From NCBI RefSeq assembly GCF_020184175.1, contig NC_065530.1, positions 22,979,260 to 23,043,259 on the forward strand: a DNA stretch of 64,000 nt, read 5' to 3'. Made by a program: the position numbers and the translations under genes. Source of the stretch: Aphis gossypii (taxonomy: Eukaryota > Arthropoda > Insecta > Hemiptera > Aphididae). This document shows positions 12,831 to 24,919 of this stretch, in pieces. The notes beneath the pieces were generated by a model, which saw nothing but the letters and a program-made list of their open reading frames with translations, was not told where the DNA came from and did not search any database. Numbering within the stretch: position 1 is the stretch's first letter; every line of letters begins with the position of its first letter.

Positions 12831-13410
12831 TATACAGGATGATTGTGGAGCATGCTCATCCCAATTGTTTTCCTTTAATAATGGTTATGCAAATTTTGAT
12901 TTTTGAAATTTTAAAGTAAACTAAATTATAATAATATTTTAAAAATAATCTAATTTTTTCTGATCATTTAATAAGATTTCTAATTCAGTATACACTTTTG
13001 CTTATGCTTATTTTAATATAAATTGTTTTATAGCTTGTTTTTTAATTTTGATTTAAATATAAATCGAAATTTGAATTATTAATTTCTGAACTATTAAAAA
13101 CTAATATGCGAGTATTTAGAATATAAGTTTAAAGATATGATGATTATTATATGATTTAAAAAAATATTGTATTTAGTATTCTTAGAAACTAACTACTCAT
13201 TTAAATTTAGTTGGATCTACATGCTGAAAAGCTTTAAATTTTCTTGTAAGTCTAAAAATTGTATAGACATATTTTAGCACCTAACTAAAATAATGGTATT
13301 TATTATTGAAGTATGCTAAACAAAAAATTCAAAAAAAGGAATTATAATAAATGTATTTTTTAAAGGGTAATTGGAGGAATATTATGCTTGATGAATAATT
13401 ACCCTGTATA
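12831..13410. mobile_element. MITE-like terminal-inverted-repeat element
   Basis: The left end reads TATACAGGATGATT (12831-12844). The reverse complement of the right end reads TATACAGGGTAATT (ending at 13410). These agree at 12 of 14 positions. Read as TACAGG termini, the element is flanked by TA on both sides, the target duplication of Tc1/mariner-type elements. Each end also carries its own hairpin: GGATGA pairs with TCATCC about 13 bases on, and GGGTAATT (13365-13372) pairs with AATTACCC (13397-13404). The interior is AT-rich and non-coding, so the copy is non-autonomous. Confidence 0.6.
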
Positions 13411-13489
13411 GTATGGTACTATATATATTATACCCTCTTACATCACTTTATGTTTTAATAGTAAATAGCGCACAGTTTCCAAGCTATGT

Positions 13490-13660
13490 TATAATATTAA
13501 TAATAATATTTATTAAATTAATCATGATTATTATTATTATTATAACAACGATGATGATAATAATACTCAATCGAAACAATAATGCCTACCACCAGTCATC
13601 GATTATAATGCCGATTGATTATTATTATCGTTGTTGTTCAAATAATTATTGTTATTTCCT
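13490..13660. repeat. ATT/GAT-rich simple-sequence tract
   Basis: Interrupted ATT, AAT and GAT microsatellite units. The 85-codon frame across it is made of Ile, Asn and Tyr from these repeats and is not a gene. Confidence 0.7.
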
Positions 13661-14508
13661 GAAACTCTGAGTTGAGGTACTGAATAGCCCTTTCCGTAAA
13701 TGTCGTTTAATTATTTTTACGAATGAACGAATTCCTTTTCACGGTATACTGAGTGTTCTCGCGAGCCAAATAAATTAGATTGTATCGTTGCTAAACAAAT
13801 ACCACAATTAATACAATTACTTTTGGTGGACGAAAATTCGTTCACAATATAATATTTCGCTAGAATAAATGTAAAAAAGAGCAATTGTATAGAATAAAGT
13901 TCTTTTTACAATTTTAATGTAAATTTACCTGTAATTTTTTTTTTTTTTTTTGTTACTAATAATTAGTCATAGTTTGTCGTGTATAAATTATACATAAATG
14001 AGTACAATAGTTTTTAGTTAGGAATTTCAGATCAATATTTTATCTAAATTATTTTTAAAATAATATGATAATGTATATTATAGTAATGTCTCAAATTAGT
14101 ACGTATATACTTTCGAGTTTTTATAAATATAATTAGGCAGCACACCTGATACCTTAATGTTATTAAAATACTAACACAATTAGATATAAGCACATCTCAA
14201 GTTATATCATGTATCAGAAAAAAACCGTAACATTTATTCCTTACAATAATATATTATAAACTACAATATTGTATATATATTACTCAAATCCTACATCTTT
14301 TAGCCGTGTGTACTGTGCCTAAAGCATGTAATATAACTTGGCATTAAATATATCATCTTGCAGTCTACGAATTACAGAGTATAATGTGCATTTCGTTCAA
14401 CATGATGACAATCGAAGTAAATTATTTATTTCCCTTTCCCTCAATGTCTCACTCGTAAAGCATTAAAAATGTATTGCACGCTCATCGACACGCATTATAC
14501 GCAAATAA

Positions 14509-14512
<4 letters not shown>

Positions 14513-14540
<28 letters not shown>
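14513..14540. repeat. (AT)14 microsatellite
   Basis: Uninterrupted AT dinucleotides over 28 bases, the longest perfect AT run noticed in the window. Confidence 0.95.
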
Positions 14541-14546
<6 letters not shown>

Positions 14547-14569
14547 GATAATATATTATGTTATATAAA

Positions 14570-14830
14570 TAAAACGGTTGGCCCTCTTTTGTCCAGACGG
14601 TTTGACAAACCAATCCCATCGTGGCTGATGCAATAAATCAACAGCACACGGTGTTGACGTACTATAAAACCAATAGAACGGTGGCGGTGGTGTGCAGGAC
14701 CGCCGAATGGGTTTTTGCATAAAGTGTGCTGTTGCAGCATCGATCAATCAGATTCAGTTTCATCAGACGATTCCACTCGTCACTCATTGACAGCAAGTTC
14801 CCTCAGTCCAGCGACCGTATTTAAGGGAGT
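14570..14830 (+). promoter_or_regulatory. GC-richer block with initiator-like motif
   Basis: This block stands out in GC from AT-rich flanks. It contains TCAGTTTCATC at 14754-14764, the same 11-mer found at 8315-8325, with the arthropod initiator core TCAGTT. The minus-strand frame across it matches no known protein. A TATA-less promoter is possible; nothing downstream confirms a transcript. Confidence 0.2.
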
Positions 14831-15769
14831 ACAATATATTACACTTAATCATTTACCTGTCTGAAGTCTCGAAGTCTTAGCATATTTATTTATTTATTTT
14901 TTTATATAAATCTAATTTAGGACTTTTTGTTTGTTTTATAATGAATAGAGATAAACACAGATAGTGAATATAACAGTTAGTTACATTTTTGAGAAAAAAA
15001 AACAATTTATTATTGTTATTAGATACCTTATTGAGAAGAAATAATCTTACTATAAACTCGGTTTAAAACGTAAATAATGAATAAGAATTTTCTTAGTAAG
15101 TCTAAGATAAACCTATACGTAAGTAAGATTAAAACAAAACTCTGAACTGAACATGAGAATTTGTCTAGGTCGTATATTCAATTTTCTTTTTTTTAATAAG
15201 AGAACTATCATCATTCGAAATGTAGGTACCTGTGTAAGCTTACTAAAAGTACCAAGTAATCGTTTTAGAAAAAAAAAATAAGAAATGTTTAATTCGTGAA
15301 TGAATAATATATACTTCATGTGGGGAGATGTGTAGTATGCTAGAGCATTAATCATCGATTATAGAAATCGGATATAAAATCATCGTAAGAAAATAATTCT
15401 GTCTTCTTCAGATTCTCGGTGATGAAACTGTATTATATAAAGTAACCATTTCTTAATTATTTTTATCTTACTGACAATTTATTTTAAACGTAATAATACA
15501 ATTTTAAACTAGAACTCTGAATAGAAATATGAAGCTCAAAATATATTTTTGAATTTAATAATTTAAAAGAAAATAATTAGTAGTATATTACAATACGTTA
15601 AATAAATACAAAAATATTTTCACCGTAAACAATAAAACAAATATTTGACAACTGCTTCATTAAGAAATATTATTCTGTTCTCTATAATAATTGTTGTCTT
15701 AAATAATATAATACATTTAGCACATACAGCGGATGTATTACACGTATTAGAACAGTGTTAAGTTTGTCT

Positions 15770-17275
15770 CTAAATCTAAATCGAGCGAGCGAAAAATTGT
15801 TCCGTTAAATAATCTTGAGCGCAATTCAACGATTTTATCCGTCACGTTTTGTTCTGATGACGTGCTTATTGTTGATGTTCAACATCACGTTGACTGCCAA
15901 ATAAATTTGTAGGCTGTGTCTGACATCGGGTCGTCTGCGGGTGCCGAAATCTCGTCGTTTATTTCCTGGGAACTTCTATGCGTTTTGTCATCTTAAATAT
16001 TATTGTATTACAGCACTGTCCCTGTGATAGACCCACCACATGCACCACATTATTGATGCTTATTCGAGTAACATCATGGATTCGGATCAAAACGAATCCG
16101 CCGTTACTGCAGCAGCTGGACGCGATGTTATTGTTGATGGCGTGTTTCTGTTATTAAATTTTTTACGGATAGCGTATGATAATCCTTGGCCTCGTCATTG
16201 CAGGTGTCCCTAAGCTTGGTTCTTTTACAAGAATATCCGATGCTTATCGATTATTGATTGTAAAAATATGTTCAGTGTTTTTTGCATAAAAATTGTGTCA
16301 AACGGTATTATAGTAGGTAAAGACTTATGGTCTACAGATACTTGACGAGGTGTTTTTCGTTAACATTCTAGATAGGAACTTAAAATAATATTGTCCATGT
16401 GACCACCGGGCTATAGACGGCTGTCTGTGCAGTGCTACATCGACATTGTGTTCATCCAGCACTGTGATCTGTGGCTCTTTTAAAATCACATTACGTATTT
16501 TCTACTTCTATGCAGTCAATTTTTATGATGGATTCACTAACAATGAAGTTCTGTACTATTTACAGATTCTTCAAGACTCTTTCAGTTGTACAAATTATTT
16601 CCAAAATACGGTTCGTAAAACAATAGTAGTTAAATGTTTAAGTGTATTAAATTTTGTGTTAAAAACGATTTTCTCGCTTTTTATCTCGTTGGTATGGCTA
16701 TAAGGTACATTCGGAAGTCGGTAAAAATTACGTAGACCAAACATTAATTATGAACTGTCGTGTCGACTACCGGGCCATACTCGTTTTTGTGCCGACAAAG
16801 CGATGATCTGATCGAATGCCGACTGTATGGGTTCGCCGTCATCAGCTGTTTGATTTTAAAGCGTATTTCTGTATTGTATTAATGCGATTGTTTCATGTAC
16901 TTTTTCATATTGCATTTCGTCATGTCCCATCAACATTGTGTGCGAGTTATCGGCGCCGTCAATATCACTAAATTCGCGACTATCGTTTTTGTTGCGCCGC
17001 ACGTTAGGTAAGGTCCGTTATTAAATTTGTCCGTGAGGTGTCAGACGTCGCCCGTTTTTAGTCGTACATTAGTTTCGTGTTCGCCTTGACCGTTATTTCC
17101 GTCGAAATTTTAACCTCCGTTGATCGCGCGTTACGTTTAAATTCGTTTACAGTTCGTTTAAAGTCCGCGCCATGGACTTTTGTTGGTTTGGATTGTGTTG
17201 CGACACTTTCGGATTTCACGTCACGCTGTTGTGCCGACGGATTTGTATAATAGTATTCTGTAATATTAAATAAAG
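15770..17275. other. GC-richer block, possibly decayed transposon
   Basis: About 1.5 kb of raised GC and CpG. On the minus strand, one frame from about 15950 down to 15760 stays nearly open with coding-like composition, broken by two close stops near 15885. The + strand carries a donor-like AG|GTAAGG near 17006 and AATAAA near 17268. This could be a decayed transposon or retroelement, or an old untranslated exon. I recognise no transposase, reverse transcriptase or gag motif. Confidence 0.25.
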
Positions 17276-18129
17276 TAACTATATCTCCATGATATTTATT
17301 TTATTAAGAATTTAAAAAATTATAAAAAAAAATAATTTATCATTTTAAGGGGAGGGGGGTTAAATTATAAATTAAAAGCTTGTATATCTATAGGGTATCA
17401 TATATATATATTTATATATATTAAACTTAGAAAAACTTATTTTTCTTGACTTTAATTTTATTGGCAACCTTTTAAGTCATAATATAATATACGAGCAAAT
17501 ATTAAACAGTACATATTTTAATGGCATGTACTAGTTATAGTTATTTTCTATAATAAACAATGACATTTTATAAAGTTCAAATATTAGTATTAGAGAGGTT
17601 AACATAATAATTTCATTTATCGAAAGAACAAAAATTGTTTCTATTATATTAATTTAAAAAATTAATTTTGTTTCTATCTAAGATTTTTGGGAGTACAATT
17701 TTTGAATAAATTATGAATGTTATTTTCTTAAACCTTTCGGATATTGGCACAAAAGTATCCACGAGTTATTACGACCATACATTTTAACAAACATTATTCA
17801 ATTTCAAACATTTTTTGGGAGGTGTATTATTTTTGTACACATAGCATGATATTATCTTCCCTACGGATATCCAAACTATGGTAACAATTGGTTAATATTG
17901 TGTAGGTGTTGATTGACCACTTGTTGCAGAGGTGTGATTTTACCGTAGTACTATGTCAGTCGCGTGACCAGTACATGCGTAGCTACAAGGTAACTGTAGA
18001 AACAAAACGATTTGACGTTCTTTTAATGCCGATCATAATCACGTATTTGCTAATCTACTTTTCTGTTTATAAAAATGTTTTTGAAGAATATTTAAATTGA
18101 GTAGTAAATTAAAGTAATTTGATATTTCT

Positions 18130-18880
18130 CCATTATTTTTTTTTTTAAAAATTCTGGAAATGGCAACCGACATAATATCATTAAATTTAATTTTTCGAGT
18201 TTAATATTTCCATGAAAAAGGTTGACATAATATTATAACATTGAAAAAATGATAATGTGTTAGTGATGTTATGTATAAAAACAAACCGTTTCAAAACTAT
18301 TATTTCAAAAAATATGCCATTCTGTCCCCGAGTTTAAAAAATACGTCAAAAACTAGCCAACTATAATAGCAGTGGATGCTTTCATAGATACACTAGATAA
18401 TATAATATCCGTACTGACGTTTTTTTTTTTTTTTTTTTTTGTGTGCAGTACTTCCGCCACCCTTGCAGTTTAATGTCATCACGTCTATACCTACTCAGTC
18501 TACTCCACACGGTCCACACGCACGTTAAATCCACATACCTACATCGTTATGTTATACTGACCTCCAGCTTTAATAATAAGGCAACAGTGGTATATTATAT
18601 TCCACAGAGGACGTTCTGTTCTGAAAGTGCGTCGGACGTGTTTCCACGTCAGTTGTCCCGTCGTGTGCTATGTCGTGGACACGGCTTCCGGTCTTTCGCT
18701 GTGTATATGATACATATAAATATTATATAATATTAGTACACGGCACGTTTCATGATTAAGCAACGACGTGCAATTGTCGCTCGTCACTTTGACGTTGTAA
18801 ACAGAGGTCGGACGACAACGGCGTTATTACAACTACTGCAGTTTGCCGACCACGTCCCGGATCGAGGATAATACTCTCTA
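18130..18880. repeat. diverged direct duplication, copy 1
   Basis: Aligns by eye, in the same orientation, with 20850-21610. Shared anchors occur in order: a cgagt..aatttccatg block; CTATAATAG (18361 and 21105); the TTCATAGATA block; AATAATAAGGCAACA (18572 and 21293); AAAGTGCGTCGGACG; GGCACGTTTCATGATTAA (18742 and 21458); GAGGATAAT (18864 and 21585). Offsets stay between 2716 and 2744. A 21-T run (18420-18440) is specific to this copy. Frames are not conserved between copies because of indels that are not multiples of three. Confidence 0.75.
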
Positions 18881-18889
18881 TATCAATAT

Positions 18890-20840
18890 AAAATAAATAA
18901 TATTATAATACAATAAAATTAGGTCTTTGACGTCGGTTAATGTTGATAATTCTGTTGTATTTTGTTTCTTCCTTGCATCATCTAAAATTACGTTTTGTCT
19001 CAATTCATATCACACGTAGTTAATTTTAAACCTTAGTAATCGATTGTTTGTTAATATTAACCCGTTGATTTAATTTTAAAAAATAGGATACTGAAATTGA
19101 ATAATTTCACTTGAAATTATGAAAAATTATATTTTATACGTCTCCTGTTATAATACATGTTTACTGATGAATACTCATTTTTTTTCTTTGCATAAATGTA
19201 ATATTTTATAAATAGTATTCAAAAAAAAAAAAAAAAACATATATTTCATATAACATAATAAAAAAATAAAAAATTAATAATAATAATAATAATACAAGAC
19301 TATACTCCACAACTTTTCTATATTACGATTTTATCAATCATAATGTGAGTAGTTTTTAAATTTATATATTTATAGCTAGTCTTAAAATTATTATAAATTT
19401 AAATTCTAAGAGGAAACTCGTGCAGGTAATATTTTCATTTTGCTTCGTAAAAAGTAAATTTACCCTAATGTGTATAATCATTATAAATATTTGTTATATG
19501 ACATACAGCTAGGTACTTTGTAATCAATAATACCGTGGAATAATATAAAGTGCTCTCTGAACGTAAATTATAATTGGTTGAATTAAATTGTAACATTGTA
19601 TTATATTGTGTTTGTTAAAATGAGGGATGTATAATTAAATACCAACATTTTATATTTTGAAAATTTAAATTTATTCAATTTAAATTTTCTATTTTTAGTA
19701 CGCGTAAAATATGAAATAATTAGATAAAAAAAATATGTATATATATCAATACCAATATGCTTTCCATATTTGCTTTGTACCTTTAAATTATTATTATATA
19801 ATGTGAAATGTGCGAATGATTTTGCAGAAAAAAACAACTGATAGTACGTAAAATTAAATTGTGTAACATATCAAAGGCAAATATTCAAATGTACCTACGT
19901 CCTTTGTCGCATTTGAATAATTCAATTTTGTCCAAAACACCATTCACAGTCCCACAACGCATATCATACGTGTCAAGGAAGGATATTGTCTTTCTAAATG
20001 GAATATATATATTAATGATTGTCTATGCATGGAGCGTTGATGATGATCATTCCATCATTATGAACTTCAAAATTATGTTATAGGTAGATAATTTCACCGA
20101 GATTGAAAGCTGTGATTTTCAGTCTTTATTAGACTTACAACGTAAATTTAGATGTATTCTATTTTCAATGCACCAATTTATCTAGGAAAGCGATGAGTTA
20201 AGTATTATAGGGAGAATGCTGGACATATGAACATTACGATAAAAACTCTGACAACATATTTTAATTTATCATTGAGTATACTTTAACTGAACTCAACAAC
20301 ATTTTTTATTTTGTTTCTTTATATTTTAAGCAACTTATATTAAAGCAGAATACATTTAAAAAAAGTTAAAAAGTTAAAATTAAAAATGATGTGAAGTCAT
20401 TCTTAAGTATATTTAATAAATGATTAAAATCTATTTTAAGTTTTCCTATTAAGCTAGAATATCAGATAAATTGGTATAAAAACACCTTTGAATCCCTATG
20501 TTACGTGTGTGTTGTAGAAGGTAAGACAAAGATAAAAAATCAACATTTTAGACTTCTTTGTTTTTATTCCTCCATCTTTTTTGACCGCACAGGGCACGAT
20601 TAATGCGAACGTATTATAACTTGCGTCCAGGCTATAATAGTTATTGGTTGCTGGATACTTTTTGCAGGCTTACTATATACATATTATGTTTTAACCATTT
20701 TTATAAATTATAAATATCTATAGATTTAATAAATAATAAAATAATAACGGTTTTTATATATTTTTTTTTATATAACTAATTTTCCGTTTCATATATAAAG
20801 ATATTTTTATGGCCACCTCATTTTCTCATTTTATGATCAA
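18890..20840. other. AT-rich spacer between the duplicated copies
   Basis: AT-rich with poly-A runs (around 19223) and an AAT microsatellite (19272-19293). No gene recognised. If the duplication was originally tandem, this spacer was part of the duplicated unit and has diverged beyond recognition, or was inserted later. Confidence 0.5.
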
Positions 20841-20849
20841 TTTTTTTTT

Positions 20850-21610
20850 CTTCGTTTTTTTTTTTTTTTTTAACGCTGGTTTTTACATTAGACTTCAACA
20901 TACTACCAATACGTTGTTTAAAATACTCGAGTCTATAATTTCCATGTAATAGTCGCCTTATGAACAAGAAATACTGAAACAATGACTTTATATTAAATAA
21001 GTGATATTATGTAAAAAAAATAAAGTTTTCAAAAACTGTAGACGCGAGCGAAAAAACATACAATTACGGCCACGAGATCAAAGAGGTTGTCGAAAGCTCA
21101 CTGACTATAATAGGCGTGGTTGCCTTCATAGATATACTCGATATACGCGCACATAATGTTTTTGGTGTGCCAGCATTTCCATCGCGCTTCCAATTTAACG
21201 TGATCACGTTTTCACCATACCTACTTGGTCTATTCCACACGGTATTTTACACTCGCATACCTTACATCGTTATATTACCGAACGCCAACTATAATAATAA
21301 GGCAACAATGGTATTCTACAGCGTTTATTCCGGTCTCAAAGTGCGTCGGACGCGTTTCCGCGTCATCTGTCCCCGGTCGAATGCTCAATATCCTAGGCTT
21401 CTAGTCTATTTCTGTACCTAAATATTATACGGTATGCGTAATATAAGTAGGTACGCGGCACGTTTCATGATTAAATAAAAACGTGCAATAGTGTTAGCTA
21501 TAGTCACTTGGACGCTGTAGACGGAGACCGGATAACAACAACGACATTATTTCAATATTGAGTGCTGACTACGTCCAGGAACGAGAGGATAATATTATCC
21601 ATAATATTTT
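20850..21610. repeat. diverged direct duplication, copy 2
   Basis: The partner of 18130-18880, with the same ordered anchors. The 101-codon open frame across 21116-21421 overlaps the most conserved part, but the equivalent frame in copy 1 is shifted between the CACACGG and AATAATAAGG anchors. That argues against a conserved protein. The retained sequence may be regulatory, an untranslated RNA or simply an old repeat. Confidence 0.75.
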
Positions 21611-21647
21611 ATGAATAATAATTTCATATAAAAATATATATTTGTAA

Positions 21648-22058
21648 ATGTATGGCTCTGCGTTGCGATGTCGAGTCGACAAATTTATATTTATCAGTTT
21701 GTACATGGCGTTCCATACCATAAAAGCAACGACCAACGGCCAATTACACTGTTATCGTGAGGCTATGGGTTCTCCCTTCACCGCTCACTCTTGCTGTACT
21801 GTATGGCGTCGCATTATCTTTCGTCGAGTCTGTGTCATACGCGTGTACTCGGTGCTTTTCGTCTCTTTCGTGCTTGTCATCCGTGACGAATATCTGCTGG
21901 CGTATTACGACGCTTATCGTTGCTATCGTTGTGTGTGCCATGCGACTGAACCATCAAAACTGGGTTTTACTTTTTATCGTGTCCGTAGTGTGTATCGTCG
22001 ACAGACTTATGGAGAGCTTATTTCGGACAAGACACTTTGTGGCTGGCCACTAGAATAG
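21648..22058 (+). other. unrecognised 136-codon open frame
   Basis: An ATG opens 136 codons in a GC-richer block just after the second duplicate. The product would be Arg-, Cys- and Tyr-rich, starting MYGSALRCRVDKF, with no signal peptide, membrane segment or motif I know. A second frame (21757-22053) is open too and hydrophobic, and the minus strand is partly open. Openness in several frames points to base composition rather than coding. It may be a non-coding exon. Confidence 0.15.
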
Positions 22059-22099
22059 CGCTACAAGCTACAAACACGTTCGGTATGACATATTATTGA

Positions 22100-24560
22100 C
22101 ACAAATTTTACATTGTAATCGGCCTTTCGCACAATCGTCGTATACGAGTATCTGATTCGAGAATAAATAAATATTTTAAATAATATGTCTAATCGATTAA
22201 AATAATTCAAATAGTCTATATAGATGAAATTGCAGAGGTAGAAAACGTATAAAAATATAGATTATAATTAGAAATTAATAATTACTGATATATTATTTGC
22301 TGTACCCACACATGATCTAGTTGATCATTATATACTTTGAGTTCTGTCGATGACAAGTGCATAGACGAACTCACGTCGATATTACAAATTATTCAGTGTC
22401 ATGCATTAATTATTAAACACCACCAAAACGAAGTAGGAGTACTAACGGTTTGTCGAAGGTTTACGTATTTTGCGGTAATCCACGTGAAACTTTAAAATAA
22501 TTAAAGGTTGCACTTACATCTGACGAATTCAAACTTTATACCATCACACCGCAACAAAGGCAAAAGTCGAGTATAAATATATATATATGTATTCGTATTT
22601 AGTACAAACTTATAGGTCATGTGTTTGTTAAAAATGTCAATAACAATTACAACTGTTTTTTGTGATTAGATGAATAGGTTATCCTATTATTTTACAATCG
22701 CCTGAATATTCCTTTATATTCTAACGACATTTAGTATTTATGACGTTATCGTGGTCGTTGATATGTAACAAAGCATAATCTTGTATTATCTACGTCTTGC
22801 ATATTTGTCTCAATAACAGAATTATATTATACAACATACATATATTAAGAAGGATTACCGTTCTTCGATAATACGCTATAACACTACTTCGCTGAGTTTC
22901 AGTTACGGAATTCCGCGCTATTTGAGTATAGAATATTATCGTCGGTGTTCGGCGATGTGCATTTGAAGAGATTCGTTGCTTTCCGTTTATGCATTTTGGT
23001 CTGTTTGACGGGTACATATTATATTTATGAATATTATACCTATCAAAACACGGCAATCGTCATGATTTTAATAAATTTCCAATTGCGTCTTTCGTCATAA
23101 ATAATTATAGTTTCATGTATAGCTGTATGTAACTATTATAACACTGTGTACGCTATATACCGTAGCAATGTATGTTTTCACATAATTGCTTTCAGAATAA
23201 ATGAATACTGAACATTCTAATACATTTACGTATCATAACGATACAACGTTGTGTGACATTTACGAAATATTTAGTGTAGCGTGTTAATGAATTTGAGTAT
23301 AAATTCTCGAGCATCGGTTTTGAAATACCTCTTGAACTACAAGCAACACGGTTGGCCGTGGTAATACAGTAATAATAATATTAATAACAATAATAATAAT
23401 AGTTATAATAATAATGATAATAATGATATGAGGGATTATTAAGGATGTTATTTGTATGCTAATTGGTCGTTGTCGAGTATGGGATTCTACAACAGGTGTT
23501 GCAAACTAATACAACCTGACTGTATGCACACCGGTGTATAATATAACATAGGTACTACGTATAATGTACAATATAACATACAGTGGTAATCTAATTTGAA
23601 TTAACACAGCTATTATTATTACCTAAAACAGTTTATTTTGAATAACCTTACCGACGTATGTTTTAAAAATATGTTAATATTTATTCAAGTAAAACAATGG
23701 GTAGTTTGTAATATATATTTTTTTCATAACATTATATTTTAATGTCCTAATCATATTTTGCTTAGATAATACATAATATTAAATGTGCGTCGTTGACTGT
23801 CATCGCGCTTAACTATAATATTGCCCCAATTGTGTTCTAAAGTCTTACTTTAATCCAAAACTTACGTCATAAAATATATTGTTAATTATTATTGTTTTTC
23901 TATTTTTTATAATCTCGTGTTTGATACTTAATTAATTTAGCTTAGTTCAATCGTTTTATTCCTTTAAATTTATAAGATCATTAATATTTACTAATATTAT
24001 AATTTAAAATAAATATTTATGTAAAATAGCTTCTCTAAAACAATAAATGAATATGTTCTTTTTTTTAAAAAAAAAAAAATACAGTAATATTATTTTTATC
24101 TAAAATAGCGAGGCTATAGTAAAACAGTATTATATTTATATTCAGATTGTTCATAGTTAAATTAAATGACTGGTAGTCAACATTTTTATGGATGTATTTA
24201 CATATTATATTATATTCTTCGAAAAAATTATTAATTTTTATTCCAAAGTTTAATGTACAAAATAGCTTGTATAATGAAACTTGTAATTTATGTACTTCTA
24301 CAGTTAAAATTTTGAAAAAACCTAAATTATATTAAAAAAAAAAAAAACAATTATCATTATACCAGACGTGGTATGCTCAATATATTATTATATAATATAA
24401 ATACACGGATTTTTTTTAAAAATTAATTCTTATCGAAAGTTAAGCATATCAAAATGAAATAAAAAGACTGATGATGCGGTCAGTTAATTCATATTAACTT
24501 AATGATGAATTTATATAAATTTTTATATATATTATATTAATTTGTATTTATTATTATTAT
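22100..24560. other. AT-rich spacer with AAT microsatellite
   Basis: No gene recognised. An interrupted AAT/GATAAT microsatellite lies at about 23369-23430. A palindromic T/A run (about T9 then A13) near 24060-24080 could form a simple hairpin. Confidence 0.5.
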
Positions 24561-24599
24561 TTTTTTTGTATCAATGAAGTTTATAATAATTCAAATAAA

Positions 24600-24910
24600 C
24601 AAATTGTAGAATCTCTGGGATTGCGTCATTACTCAGTTGGATATTGGGTTTCGGTAATCTGGCTGCGCGGGGAGACGGAAATGTCGTAGCCAAAGTCAGC
24701 TTGACAGTGAACGAGACTGGTCTCCCTTTTCCACTGCTATAACCTGGTATGAATATTATGTACACAAACTAACTGGAAACGCAATCAGCACAAACACACC
24801 GAACCGAGACATTCAAAAGATTTACTCTTAATCCACTGCAACGACGCCGATGGACGAACGGACAGTAAGTCGTCGCATTCCAATTCTATGCCATTTACAA
24901 GACATCTTAG
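24600..24910. other. GC-richer block, coding status unclear
   Basis: On the minus strand two frames are open across 24640-24750, one of them directly after a TTATAGCAG acceptor-like motif. On the + strand ATG GAC GAA CGG ACA at 24850-24864 is followed by GTAAGT (24865-24870). None of the translations resembles a known domain and no acceptor/donor set makes a consistent exon chain. Confidence 0.15.
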
Positions 24911-24919
24911 ACTGTATCG

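Noticed and set aside
13214..13247. ATG frame MLKSFKFS ending at GTAAGT
   Set aside because: Lies inside the inverted-repeat element, has a poor exon-side donor base, and is expected by chance.
13413..13670. 85-codon frame
   Set aside because: Made almost entirely of translated ATT/GAT microsatellite.
21116..21421. 101-codon frame in duplicate copy 2 as a gene
   Set aside because: The matching frame in copy 1 is disrupted by indels that are not multiples of three, so coding is not conserved.
21510..21535. Segment resembling miR-184 (GACGGAGACCGGATAA)
   Set aside because: Mismatches in the middle, not conserved in the duplicate copy at 18.8 kb, and no hairpin partner.
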